Assembly (NCBI GenBank): GCA_030686995.1
Contig: CM060691.1
Span: 58,291,338-58,355,337, forward strand
Origin: Artemisia argyi
Lineage: Eukaryota > Streptophyta > Magnoliopsida > Asterales > Asteraceae
Length of the DNA stretch: 64,000 nt
Direction: 5' to 3'
The position numbers and the translations under genes are program-made. Shown piece after piece: positions 48,904 to 59,460 of the stretch. Every line of letters begins with the position of its first letter. The stretch's first letter is position 1. The notes below the pieces were generated by a model. The model did no database searches. It had not been told where the DNA came from and saw only the letters and a program-made list of their open reading frames with translations.

Positions 48904-49348
48904 TTGAATAAATTTGTGTGAGACAGTTATGAATTACACAAAGAATTATGGGTTTAAGTGGAGTAACAAATGAATAATTTTGTTTAGGAAGAGATATGCG
49001 AAGTAGGTTATATTTGGAAGTTCCCCAATCGTGGTCAAAATTATCGGAACTAATTATTGACCAAGTCTGACATGTAAATTAAAAACTTCCAAATTCAAAA
49101 TAACCCTTCAGCAGAAATGAAAGTCAAATCTGCTGAGGAATGGTCAACATCAGCAGAAACCAAGCAAATGTAAAAATATCTTCGGTGAATATCTTGATTT
49201 TTACTATGCCACCCAACTCGCATTAATTATCATAACGCCTAAACTTGGCTTATTTAATCACCCCCAAATAACACTTCTCAGTCATCAATTAACCCCAAAT
49301 CATCTCACAACCCTAATTTCCTAATTAACCTCAATTTTCCCTCAAATA
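48904..49348. promoter_or_regulatory. Conserved intergenic region between divergent extra ORFs (copy 2)
   Basis: The same ~445-bp spacing and sequence as 3545-3989 in inverted orientation. W-box-like words lie at 49033, 49057, 49122 and 49142 (GGTCAA/TTGACC/AGTCAA). TATA-like CTTATTTAATCACC lies about 100 bp before the plus-strand ORF, and GGGTTTAAGTGG (minus TTTAAACCC) about 50 bp before the minus-strand ORF. Conservation of both order and motifs in two copies supports a functional regulatory segment. Confidence 0.6.
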
Positions 49349-49777
49349 ATGTCTTCCAAGCCTGAAATCATAAACATATCCTCCTCCTCTTCCTCCTCAT
49401 CTGATGATCGTCCACCATATCCCTCAGAAATAGATGATTCTGATTATGCATGTGAATTGGAAAGGCGATGGAATGCCTTGGAGAAAGGGGAAGTAAGTAA
49501 TGCTCCCATTCCTGCTGAGAGGCAATATGTCTCTCCCTTCATTTTCACATCTGATGAAGACTCTTCAGAGGATGAAGACGAAGATCCCTTATTTCTTCCT
49601 CCTTCCACACCTGAGAGACCCCAAACAAGGCCTAGGAAGAGAAATCCATCTCTTCCAACATCACGAAGTGTAGTGTTAGGTCTTCCTGCTCCAGGACCTG
49701 GTTCTTCATGCCATGGAAGCAAGGGAAAGGAGAAGAGGACAGATGTCGTGGGTAAGGGGAAAGGGAAGATGGTGTAG
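49349..49777 (+). CDS. Antisense extra ORF of Sirevirus-like copia, copy 2 (intact, 142 codons)
   Basis: An uninterrupted ORF on the strand opposite to the element's gag-pol. MSSKPEIINISSSSSSSSDD opens a serine/acidic head, followed by YPSEIDDSDYACELERRWNA, TSDEDSSEDEDEDPLFLPPS, TPERPQTRPRKRNPSLPT and a basic KGKGKMV tail. It matches the broken ORF at 3104-3544, indicating a genuine conserved gene. No domain, signal peptide or membrane helix is recognised. Mixed acidic and basic low-complexity regions suggest a disordered regulatory protein (inference). Antisense extra ORFs are known from some plant LTR elements; whether this one has been described I cannot tell. Confidence 0.65.
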   Translation: MSSKPEIINISSSSSSSSDDRPPYPSEIDDSDYACELERRWNALEKGEVSNAPIPAERQYVSPFIFTSDEDSSEDEDEDPLFLPPSTPERPQTRPRKRNPSLPTSRSVVLGLPAPGPGSSCHGSKGKEKRTDVVGKGKGKMV

Positions 49778-50324
49778 GTGATGATGAGATGTTGCCAGGG
49801 ACCAAAATACTCGGTTCTTGAGCATCTTCATTGTTGTTTTCATCAATCCATTCTTCCTCATCTTATTTTTCCATTTTCATCTTCAGCTTCAGCTTCTTCA
49901 TCATACTGGTTATGCCCCAACTTTTGTAATAGATGATAGAAGCTAGACTAAATTAGACTTGGATAGGATTGCATCTTTTAATTTCATTTGAAGTTGTTTG
50001 TAATCTGTAATATGTTCTCAGAATGAATGAAAACTCATTTGCTAAATTCGATCTCTGTATCTTGTGAATCAGTAGAAATCAATCTTAGCCTCTATTAGAC
50101 TTCAGGAGAAACATATCTTAGCAACCATATCAACAACTTGCAATGGCATTCTGCAAAACAGACACAAACTAACAAAAAGACCAAACAAACTTATAATTCA
50201 TTAGTTGGTTAGTGTTAAGAACTCAAAAAGTATACAAATTCTACAAAGTTTACACTCACAATCCTCCCCTGAGGCATATGCCTCCCCTTAAACTTTGCAT
50301 TTAAGGGTTAAGCATACCAATATG
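49778..50324 (-). other. Pol end and linker of copia copy 2, with an internal PPT-like tract
   Basis: Next to gypsy A the minus strand finishes pol with HIGMLNP and a stop (about 50324-50302). It then has two purine runs around a palindrome: AAGGGGAGG-CATATG-CCTCAGGGGAGGATTG (plus 50261-50289). AGGGGAGGATTG is the same as the true PPT at 8352-8363 in copy 1. The following ~480 bp up to the antisense ORF are non-coding. Confidence 0.6.
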
Positions 50325-50329
50325 GACCA

Positions 50330-51721
50330 TGATGAGTGGGAATCGCACCAGGCTTTACCTCTCAAGGGATCTTGAGAAGCTTACAACCCCCACCAGGCAG
50401 TGTACCTGATCGTTGTAGTATAGTATAGTGACAAGTACCGGGGGATTGATCGTTCAGCTTAGGAATAGTGTCGCTAAGATTAGAAAACCTAAATACTAGT
50501 TCTAAAGGTGAGGGATGATTATTTTTGTATTTTATATTTTTTTAGAAAGCAAGTAAAAATCTCGGGTTTGAAGGATTTGGGCGGAATTAGTTGCTAATCA
50601 ACTAACCCAATACTAAAGATGCAATCAAAATAAAATACTAGAAATGCAAATAAACTAAATTGTACTAAAGTTGTGAGCAATAAGTGGAGAAAATGTGTTT
50701 ACCCCCTAGACATCTTTTACACGTTAATTACTTGTTATAATTGCATGGATGACGGATCGAATTCCTTAATACCATTCATGGGGTGGCACACTTAACTCCC
50801 CAATTCTATGAGCTCTTATCTCCTCCTACACCATGCCCAGCACAACTATAGGGATTTTAAACAATGGCTCATGCATTAAATACAACCAATAAAGACCTAG
50901 TGCGCGTCGGTTCATGTTTCTTAAGACGTTCAAGCATGTTACCAATTGGAGATCTGCCAGTTTTCTTAAGCCTAACATATAAATCATTCATCCAAGACAA
51001 GTATAAACAAGTAATCAACACATAATTAACATCTAGGTTTCATTAGATCCAAGCAAACACAAGATAGATCTAGCCTAGCATGATGGAATTAAGACAAGAA
51101 CAAGAGATAGACAACCAACACATAGACATATTGATTGAATTAAAAGAACACTTATCTCAATTACACATGAAAGGTATCAAGGGCTTGGAACCCTTGAAAA
51201 ACCTGTAAAATTCGCACCAAAATCGTACTTAGGGTTTCTCCAAAACTTCTCTTTTTTTAATGTGAAAACTAGAAAATTATATATAGGAAAAGGGGTCTGA
51301 CGGCGTCAAGACTAAACTTGTGACGCCGTCACCTCGCCGCCAAAACTCTTCTCGGACTGCCTTGATCTACATTTGACGCCGTCATGACTTAATCATTTCC
51401 AGGTCGTCATGACTTTTACTCTTGACGCCCTTTCTTGTGACGCCGTCAAATCTGTACTGGGTCGTCATGGAATTTTGCTCTTGACGCCGTCAGGAAGTTA
51501 CTCTTGACGCCGTCACCTACTGTTCCCAGTATGGAAAATTAAGACTTTGGCGTTTTCTTCACTTTTATGCTCCAAAAACGTCCGAATTGCTTCCTTTTCC
51601 AGATTTCACTCCCAAAGTACCTAAAATCACAAAAAGAACGATTTAGGGCAATATTTGATCAAATAAAGTCAATTCCGGGCTTAAATGACCCCCTAAAAAC
51701 GGATCATTTTTCGCCTCATCA
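50330..51721 (-). repeat. 3' LTR of gypsy A
   Basis: TGATGAGTGGGAATCGC to CGCCTCATCA. tRNA-Asp-like word at 50410-50424. Palindromes TGACGGCGTCA and TGACGCCGTCA cluster at 51298-51517. In element sense, TATA-like CTATATATAA follows them (about 51275-51284). Confidence 0.93.
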
Positions 51722-54131
51722 TATACCCTTACCCTTGAGATTTGCTTGTCGTCAAGCAAATGCGCTTTTATTCTATTCAAAATACAAGTTAGGGGTCATT
51801 TAACACTAATATAAAAGTAGTTACAACAAATAATCGTTCCACTAAAGATCAATAGACAAGCACGGAGGTCATACACTAGCACCTCACAAATAGTGTTTAG
51901 ATACTCACATCTCTCGGGTGTAATAAAGTGTAAATTACAATATGGAAACGGAAGATATCTCTCACTACCTGTCATAGCAAAATAGATTACCATAGGCTTG
52001 GGAAAGGATCAAACCTCCACCACATGGCGTAAGCACCTAGGATAAACTATCAAAGAGGTTTTTTAAAGGGTTGTAACGTTAGGTGTAGGGATATTAAATA
52101 CACGGTTTTGTTGGATAAAGGAAGTTTTACTGGTGGCGAGTTAACAATCTTAGTCAATTACATGTATAATATGGCGTTGCTAAGCCAAGACTAGACTCGA
52201 CTTAAGCTAATAAATAAAAAATAACAAAAACATAAAATGAACATAAAATGAAAAGGGATGGTGGTCCGTATGTTTTCTCTCTCTTTTTTTTTTTCTTTTT
52301 TTTTAATTTTTTTTTAATTTTTAATTTTTTATTTATTTATTTACTTTTTTTTGCATACACTCTTACCCTACCATCCAAAATAATACATCATAGGGAATGA
52401 ATATTCCCCTTACACTTGAATCTTTACATACTTTACATTAAACTAATCTAATGACTCGAATTAAGATAATCAAAACACTTGGAGCACTTTTAAGATTAAC
52501 GTACATATGGGGGTAATAAATGATGTTCTTCCCCATTACTCCATAAAATAAGTACTTACCCATGAGTCCCAATCATCCCAAAACAATATGTACAAGGATA
52601 TGACTCGACTTAGCAACCATGTAATCAATTAGATAGTTAACTTAGGGTTTAACAAATAACAATAATGCACTAAAAATGAGCGCATACACGGAAGGCTAAG
52701 GCGATTTGGTTGTACATTTAAGTGGGGTGTAACAAATTCTTCCTTTAAGTAAAATGCTTAAAGTTAGAAACGAATAGATAGGCTCGGAGGGGTGTACTAG
52801 GGGTTTCGTGTACTAAAAATGAGTACAACGCTAAGGGTGTGGGAAAAATTAGTTGACTTAACTAGCCAAGTAATATGACTTAAATGGTCAAGTAATTATG
52901 ATACGGGTTTAACACAAGGGTAATCCTAATGCCTCTTATCATGTAGTAAATCCTACTACACGAATGTAGTCTCACTAGCGGTCTCGGGATGCATCACTAA
53001 CGCAAGTTCTAGAATCTAAATGCTACCGGTACACTCATAAGCACTAATAGTAAATGCTTTTCCTATCAAATCTAAAGGCGAACCTCACATATTTGGGTGG
53101 AAAATTTTTCTGAATATACGGTTATGTGCTAGTCATACAATCTCCTATCCATGAGACGCTTGCTATGGCTAAGGTTTCACTCCTAAATGTTGTAAAAAAT
53201 TTTAAATTTGGCGCTAAAATTGCACTAACAAGTATTTCTCATAGTTTTATTACACATCTACCATCAAACAAAACAAACTCAAGCGAAAGTGCATATGTAA
53301 GGTATCATCTTTTTACCCTCCCCTTACACTTAAGATGAACATTGTCCCCAATGTTCAAGTAAAGAATGTAAAAGTGAAAAAGTAAAGAGAATGAAATCAA
53401 ATACTCCCTTGATTCGCTCGGTATGGATAATAAGGTGGCCAGGTTAAATCTTCCTCCAAGAAAATGAACAATCAAAGCTTCCCTTCCAGAATATAAATTA
53501 TCTTCTTGTCATACATAACCTGTAAAACCTGATAAAATAGACAAGACAACCTCGCGTAAAATCGGCGGCATCCTATATAAGTTACTAAATCCTAGAAAAC
53601 AAGATAAGATATAATGCTTGTGAAATGAAGTTTGCAGATCTCCTGGAGATTATAAAACTTAATAATTCACAAAAACCATAAGACTCCGTTAGAAAAACAA
53701 AACTGGTAAAATTTCCAGATTTTTACACTTGACGCCGTCAAGAGTAAACTCTTGACGCCGTCAGAAGTGACCTACAAAAATTCTTATGTTAAGTTTCCGG
53801 AAAATTTCTGGAAAAACTTGGTCCTACTTCCTGGAAAATCCTGCAAAACTTCATTATGACTCAATACAAGCATTTGACTCTAACAAATACGAATATACAT
53901 GTTCACTTAATATTGTGGAGAATCATGATCGGTTTGTTTCTTGAAAACATATTTGGGGTTTCCCCTTACACTTATCTTTTTCAAAAATACTTTTAGGTGG
54001 AGTTAAGACTAGGCCAAAACAACAAAGTAAAGTATTTCCACTATTTAGTTTAGAAACATGATCAACCAACAATAAAATAAAGCATGCATACGGAAGCAAA
54101 TAACAAACAAACAAAATAAAATCACACAAAA
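51722..54131 (-). other. Non-coding 3' region of gypsy A
   Basis: In element sense the order is: conserved motif (54132-54157), two TGACGCCGTCA palindromes (about 53729-53763), stem AACATTGTCCCCAATGTT (53338-53355) with the purine run (53316-53325), an A-rich tract (T-rich on plus, 52266-52351), then the PPT. No gene is supported. Confidence 0.7.
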
Positions 54132-54202
54132 CATGGGTTGCCTCCCAAGAAGCGCTTTTCTTTATTTACGAGTCTTGTAGCTAGACTCAAGGTCATGGGT
54201 TA

Positions 54203-54904
54203 CTACGTGACCTCATCCCTTGAAATGATATACCCCATGTAGTTGCGATCATTACTGTTATGGTGGTAGTGCCTCAATCTGTCGATACTCGCAATTACCA
54301 TTCCACCTACTTTACTTCTCAAGTTAGCTACCCCATCTTGGCTCACACCTTCGATTTTGAATGGCCCATACCACCAAGGACTTGGTTTATCGGGTGGTAT
54401 TGTTGTTTCCAAGTGTCTCAAGAGTACCAAGTTCCCTTCCTCAAATGGTACATGATTTTCTGCGGGTTGAGTATGTTCGAATTCAACCTGAACCTTATTG
54501 CTTTTTCTTCTTTCATTTTTGGCTTTCTTATAGCTTTTGATTCTTGCCTCCCATGCAAGAATTTTATTCTGAACACGAATGGGTGTCGTGCCAATGTTGT
54601 TTTTGATCTTTCTCCAACTCAAACTCTCATGCCCACTTCGCGGGGTCATAGGGAAGCTAATCTTTCTTTTTCCAGATTTAAGCTCAATCTTCCTACCTTC
54701 ATACTTAATGACAGCCCTAGCGGTGGCGAGGAATGGTGCCCCAAGGATTATTGGCATGCATCCATCCCCTTTATCATCGATGATCATAAAATCAACGGGG
54801 TACATGAATCCTGTGACATTAACTAATACATCTTCTGCGATTCCTAGGGGGTATACGTACGAGTGACCAACGAGAGATAACCTAACACGAGTAGCGGCTG
54901 GCAT
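54203..54904 (-). CDS. Protease fragment fused to integrase C-terminal region (gypsy A)
   Basis: The ORF contains VNVTGFMYPVDFMIIDDKGD and GCMPIILGAPFLATARAVI, the second half of an Athila protease. It then passes directly into RVQNKILAWEARIKSYKKAK and PWWYGPFKIEGVSQDGVANL, ending DRLRHYHHNSNDRN. The W-GPF-I-V---G---L pattern resembles the SH3-like C-terminal end of gypsy integrases. RT, RNase H and the DDE core are absent between, so this is a deletion fusion. The protease active site should lie just upstream (about 54945-55010), but there the family pattern ADLGAS reads ANQGLE, losing the catalytic Asp, and a TAA precedes this ORF. An active protease is therefore unlikely. Its end is 45 bp from the conserved TTGGGAGGCAACCC motif. 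Confidence 0.7.
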   Translation of the reverse strand: MPAATRVRLSLVGHSYVYPLGIAEDVLVNVTGFMYPVDFMIIDDKGDGCMPIILGAPFLATARAVIKYEGRKIELKSGKRKISFPMTPRSGHESLSWRKIKNNIGTTPIRVQNKILAWEARIKSYKKAKNERRKSNKVQVEFEHTQPAENHVPFEEGNLVLLRHLETTIPPDKPSPWWYGPFKIEGVSQDGVANLRSKVGGMVIASIDRLRHYHHNSNDRNYMGYIISRDEVT

Positions 54905-55026
54905 TTTTGACGTTAGTTAGATGTAAATAGTTAGGGGCATAAGATTTACTTCCAATCCTTGGTTGGCGAAAGCACTAAGATGTTTCAAGTCCCCGATGCT
55001 CGTTGGTATCTCAAAGTTCCCACATG

Positions 55027-56472
55027 CTATCTGCTTAGTAGCCATTTTTTTACCAATAGCCTCTCGAATACTGATCCTCCAGGAAGCGTATCATACTCAT
55101 CTTTCACTTCTTCCTCTTTCTTAGAAACCAGTCTGGAGGGTTGGTTACGCCCATCACCCTTAATCCAATTTGTTATGGTGTTTTTGTTTATATCATGTTT
55201 CAGGTAGTAACTCAAAGGTTGGGATTCTGGTGGTTTTTCTAAGGTCTGTTTAGCAGGAGTTTCTACCTTCTCATTATCCTTTTGGACAATGGTGATGGAG
55301 TTAACAAATTGGGTGGTGGGAGTGGTGCTTTCTTTCCTTAGTAGTATTCTTTCGGGGGTTCTCTGGTTGGCATACTCCTCTAATAGACTCATCATCTCAT
55401 TCATTTTCTCCTGCATCTCCTCTTTTTGCTTATAAACTACTTCCTCGAATCTAGCAAGCCGATCTGAGTGAGTTGCCATATATTCTCTCATCCTAGCTTC
55501 AAACTCCAAGCTAAGTTCCTTGGGAGGGGAACAAGGTGGGGTATAGTTCTGAAAAGTCTCGACATTTTCTCTAGAAGGCGACTCAGATAATGGTGCCGAA
55601 GTTGGTTTTGAGACAGAATTGACAGTAGCTCGTCTAGGACTTAAAGGCCTCCTTTGCCTTTCCTCAAAATAGTCAACTTTTGCCTCGAGTTTGCATAGGA
55701 GTTCATCGGGGATTTCGGTGGTCCCTCCAGATGTTGAGACTGCATTAATAGCCGCTTTTACTGTACGATTAAACTCCCACATCTCCTGATTATCAGTGGC
55801 GAGCTCCTCGATAACTGCCCAAGACTCCTCGGCATTCTTATCACGCAGTTTACCTCCCGCGGCCCTATCAATTGTGCGCTTAGTGTGATAGTCAACATGG
55901 TCGTAGAAAATCTGGACTAATAACCAACGGTTTATACCATGATGAGGGACCTTATGGAGGAGATCCTTAAAACGAGCCCAAGCTTCGTAGAAAGTTTCAC
56001 CCTGCTGCTGTTTAAACATCAGAATGTCATTTCTAAGCATTGCAGTCTTCCCCGGTGGGAAGAATTGAGTAAGGAAGCGATTGGTGAGGTTATCCCATGT
56101 GGTGATGGATCCCGCGGGTAAACGCTCAAGCCATTGACTAGCTTGATCCCCTAGAGAGAATTGGAATAGGCGTAATCGGGTTGTCTCTCTAGTTGCAACA
56201 TCTAGGTCTATGGAATCTACGATTTTGAAGAAGTCCTTAAGATGTTGGTTTGGATCTTCGGAATGAAGTCCATTGAATGCACATCCGCTTTGCACCAACC
56301 GGATGGTGTCGGATCGCAAGGGGGTCACATTGGCTCCGGTGAGCTCAATGGTGTTTCGGTAGCCTTGGTGGCTAGGTCGGGAATACTCTGCTAAGGTTCG
56401 GGGCCTAAGGGTTTCTAATGGTGGGTTTTGTTGTGGTGGGATGACGGGTTCAAAGATGTTCCCGTTGTCCAT
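55027..56472 (-). CDS. Athila-type Gag polyprotein, intact (gypsy A)
   Basis: 481 codons, uninterrupted. MDNGNIFEPVIPPQQNPPLE opens it; NTIELTGANVTPLRSDTIRL and the Retrotrans_gag core (LRLFQFSLGDQASQWLERLP, NRFLTQFFPPGKTAMLRNDI, YEAWARFKDLLHKVPHHGI) lie at ~40-200. A long charged, partly coiled-coil C-terminal half (EARMREYMATHSDRLARFEE, KEEMQEKMNEMMSLLEE) follows. No zinc knuckle is seen, in contrast to copia gags here. Gag would form cytoplasmic particles and package element RNA. Its intactness in an element without RT suggests selection or a recent origin. The start is the first ATG after the primer site, at the same place as in gypsy C (40826). Confidence 0.85.
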   Translation of the reverse strand: MDNGNIFEPVIPPQQNPPLETLRPRTLAEYSRPSHQGYRNTIELTGANVTPLRSDTIRLVQSGCAFNGLHSEDPNQHLKDFFKIVDSIDLDVATRETTRLRLFQFSLGDQASQWLERLPAGSITTWDNLTNRFLTQFFPPGKTAMLRNDILMFKQQQGETFYEAWARFKDLLHKVPHHGINRWLLVQIFYDHVDYHTKRTIDRAAGGKLRDKNAEESWAVIEELATDNQEMWEFNRTVKAAINAVSTSGGTTEIPDELLCKLEAKVDYFEERQRRPLSPRRATVNSVSKPTSAPLSESPSRENVETFQNYTPPCSPPKELSLEFEARMREYMATHSDRLARFEEVVYKQKEEMQEKMNEMMSLLEEYANQRTPERILLRKESTTPTTQFVNSITIVQKDNEKVETPAKQTLEKPPESQPLSYYLKHDINKNTITNWIKGDGRNQPSRLVSKKEEEVKDEYDTLPGGSVFERLLVKKWLLSR

Positions 56473-56618
56473 GATGTCGGGTGGTGAAGAGTTACGAACA
56501 AAAACACAAAGAAATAAGATAGACTAAAGAAACCTAAAAATAAAAATAAAATCTTACTAGAAAGGAATCTAGCAAGTAGACCTAATAAAAAGAAATTCTA
56601 ACCTAGACAATAACTATT

Positions 56619-56636
56619 CCCCGGGCTGCGGCGCCA
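56619..56636 (-). other. Primer-binding site of gypsy A (tRNA-Asp type, variant)
   Basis: Minus strand TGGCGCCGCAGCCCGGGG. It agrees with tRNA-Asp complement at both ends but has CAG plus one extra C in the middle compared with gypsy C. The same variant is in gypsy B, so it was inherited rather than being a chance mutation. Confidence 0.75.
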
Positions 56637-56642
56637 AAAACT

Positions 56643-58030
56643 TGATGAGTGGGAATCGCACCAGGCTTTACCTCTCAAGGGATCTTGAGAAGCTTACAAC
56701 CCCCACCAGGCAGTGTACCTGATCGTTGTAGTATAGTATAGTGACAAGTACCGGGGGATTGGTCGTTCAGCTTAGGAATAGTGTCGCTAGGATTAGAAAA
56801 CCTAAATACTAGTTCTAAATGTGAGGGATGATTATTTTTGTATTTTATATTTTTTTAGAAAGCAAGTAAAAATCTCGGGTTTGAAGGATTTGGGCGGAAT
56901 TAGTTGCTAATCAACTAACCCAATACTAAAGATGCAATCAAAATAAAATACTAGAAATTCAAATAAACTAAATTATACTAAAGTTGTGAGCAATAAGTGG
57001 AGAAAATGTGTTTACCCCCTAGACATCTTTTACACGTTAATTACTTGTTATAATTGCATGGATGACGGATCGTATTCCTTAATACCATTCATGGGGTGGC
57101 ACACTTAACTCCCCAATTCTATGAGCTTTTATCTCCTCCTACACCATGCCCAGCACAACTATAGGGATTTTAAATAGTGGCTCATGCATTAAATACAACC
57201 AATAAAGACCTAGTGCGTGTCGGTTCATGTTTCTTAAGACGTTCAAGCATGTTACCAATTGGAGATCTGTCAGTTTTCTTAAGCCTAACATATAAATCAT
57301 TCATCCAAGACAAGTATAAACAAGTAATCAACACATAATTAACATCTAGGTTTCATTAGATCCAAGCAAACACAAGATAGATCTAGCCTAGCATGATGGA
57401 ATTAAGACAAGAACAAGAGATAGACAACCAACACATAGACATATTGATTGAATTAAAAGAACACTTATCTCAATTACACATGAAAGGTATCAAGGGCTTG
57501 GAACCCTTGAAAAACCTGTAAAAATCGCACCAAAATCGTACTTAGGGTTTCTCCAAAACTTCTCTTTTTTTAATGTGAAAATTAGAAAATTATATATAGG
57601 AAAAGGGGTCTGACGGCGTCAAGACTAAACTTGTGACGCCGTCACCTCGCCGCCAAAACTCTTCTCAGAATGCCTTGATCTACATTTGACGCCGTCAAGA
57701 CTAAATCATTTCCAGGCCGTCATGACTTTTACTCTTGACGCCCTTTCTTGTGATGCCGTCAAATCTGTAGTCGTCATGGAATTTTGCTCTTGACGCCGTC
57801 AGGAAGTTACTCTTGACGCCGTCACCTACTGTTCCCAGTATGGAAAATTAAGACTTTGGCGTTTTCTTCACTTTTATGCTCTAAAAATGTTCGAATTGCT
57901 TCCTTTTCCAGATTTCACTCCCAAAGTACCTAAAATCACAAAAGGAACGATTTAGGGCAATATTTGATCAAATAAAGTCAATTCCGGACTTAAATGACCC
58001 CCTAAAAACGGATCATTTTTCGCCTCATCA
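56643..58030 (-). repeat. 5' LTR of gypsy A
   Basis: Nearly identical to 50330-51721; tRNA-Asp-like word at 56723-56737; palindrome cluster at about 57610-57825. A 4-bp gap (TAGTCG versus TACTGGGTCG) at about 57768 is the clearest difference. Confidence 0.93.
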
Positions 58031-59460
58031 GACCACCAAATATTGGAACCTTGGTCCATCAAATGCTTTGGTTAACAAATCTGCCACATTCTCATCTGTG
58101 TGAATTTTTACCACTTTAATTAAATGTTTCTCATAAGCATCCCTGATAAAGTGGTGCCTGATTTCAATATATTTGGTTCTATTATGAAAAACTGGATTTT
58201 TAACAATGCAAATGGTACTTTGATTGTCAATGAAAATAGTAGTATTCATGAAATTATACCCATAATCCAGCAATTGATTCTAAATCCATAGAACATGTCC
58301 ACAACAATTGGCAGCAGCAACATACTCTGCTTCAGTAGTAGAGGTAGCAACATTGGTTTGTTTCTTGCATTGCCAAGAAATCAGTCTCCTTCCAAGGAAT
58401 TGGAAACCTCCAGTTGTGGATCTTCTATCCATATTGGCACCAGCATAGTCACTATCACTACAAGCTGCTAGCTGAAATAGAGATTCTTTGGGATACCAAA
58501 GACCTAATTTGGGTTGGCCTTTCAGGTACTTAAAAATCTTTTTGACAACATTCAAGTGAGAGGTAAATGGAGTGACTTGGTGCCTTGAACATGCACTCAC
58601 AGCAAATGTAATATCAGGTCTAGAGGCAGTCAAATACATCAAAGAACCAATCATTGACCTGTATAAATGAACATTCACTGGAAGATCAGGATCAAGATTG
58701 TTCTTGGGTTTGGGAGCTTCATAGGGAGTAGTGGCAGGTCTGACATTCTCCATATCAAACTTTATCAACATATCCTTTACATACTTTTCCTGATGAATAA
58801 AAATACCATCAGGTTTCTGCTGAACCTGTAAACCCAAAAAGAAAGTGAGTTCCCCCATGACACTCATTTGAAATTCTCCCTTCATCAAATCCTCAAACTC
58901 TCTACACCATGCTTCTTTGGTGGAACCAAAGATAATATCATCCACATAAACCTGCACAAGAATAATATCCCTGGAATCTTTCTTGAGGAATAGAGTCTTG
59001 TCAATGGCACCTCTTCTGTATCCATGCTTCAGCAGAAATGTGGAAAGTCTAGCATACCAAGCTCTGGGAGCCTGATGAAGTCAATAGAGAGCTTTGACAA
59101 CTTTGTACACATACTCAGGATGATCAGGATCTTTAAATCCCTTGGGTTGAGTCACATAAACATCCTCTTCAATCTCACCATATAAGAAAGCACCTTTAGC
59201 ATCCATCTGATAAACCATAAAGCCCATATATGAGGCATAGGCCAAAAATATCCTAATTGCTTCAACTCTGGCCACTGGTGCAAAGACTTCATCATAGTCA
59301 ATGCCTTCCTCTTGCATAAACCCTTGAGCCACTAATCTTGCTTTGTTTTTCACCACAATCCTCCTTGCATCTCTTTTATTCTTCAAAATCCATTTTGTCC
59401 CAATGGCATATTTACCATCAGGGAGAGGAACCAGTATCAAAACCTACTGATTCTTGAATT
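58028..59460 (-). pseudogene. Reverse transcriptase and RNase H of copia copy 2 (two stops)
   Basis: RT begins [20 protein letters not shown], with [40 protein letters not shown] and the catalytic YVDD in LVQVYVDDIIFGS. RNase H has ACSDSDYAGANMDRRSTTGG, TSTTEAEYVAAANCCGHVLW and DNQSTICIVKNPVFHNRTKY, ending LTKAFDGPRFQYLVV. Stops: TGA after KALY (about 59078-59080) and a stop after HVLWI (about 58277-58279). All catalytic motifs seen are otherwise intact. Gypsy A cuts it just before the final residues. Confidence 0.88.

Larger units (their letters stand above)
50330..58030 (-). mobile_element. Gypsy A: Athila-like Gag-protease element without RT (TR-GAG type)
   Basis: LTRs 50330-51721 (1392 bp) and 56643-58030 (1388 bp) bound 7701 bp, with the 5-bp duplication GACCA (50325-50329 and 58031-58035). 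Minus orientation: primer site next to the right LTR, PPT (complement of AAGGGTAAGGGTAT, about 51722-51735) next to the left. The LTRs are almost identical apart from a 4-bp gap, so insertion was recent. The interior has an intact 481-codon gag and a protease-integrase-tail fusion ORF, then ~2.4 kb of non-coding sequence. It interrupts pol of copia copy 2 just before the last codons. Confidence 0.95.

Noticed and set aside
50405..50445. Possible tRNA-Asp gene in the LTR
   Set aside because: Only the 5' half resembles the tRNA; anticodon arm, T-arm and acceptor 3' strand are absent, so it is a retroelement feature, not a tRNA gene.
51297..51520. CRISPR-like array of short palindromic repeats
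   Set aside because: Spacing is irregular, repeats are 11 bp in both orientations, and the context is a plant LTR.
54260..54826. 188-codon plus-strand frame
   Set aside because: Shadow of the protease-integrase ORF on the minus strand; no independent features.
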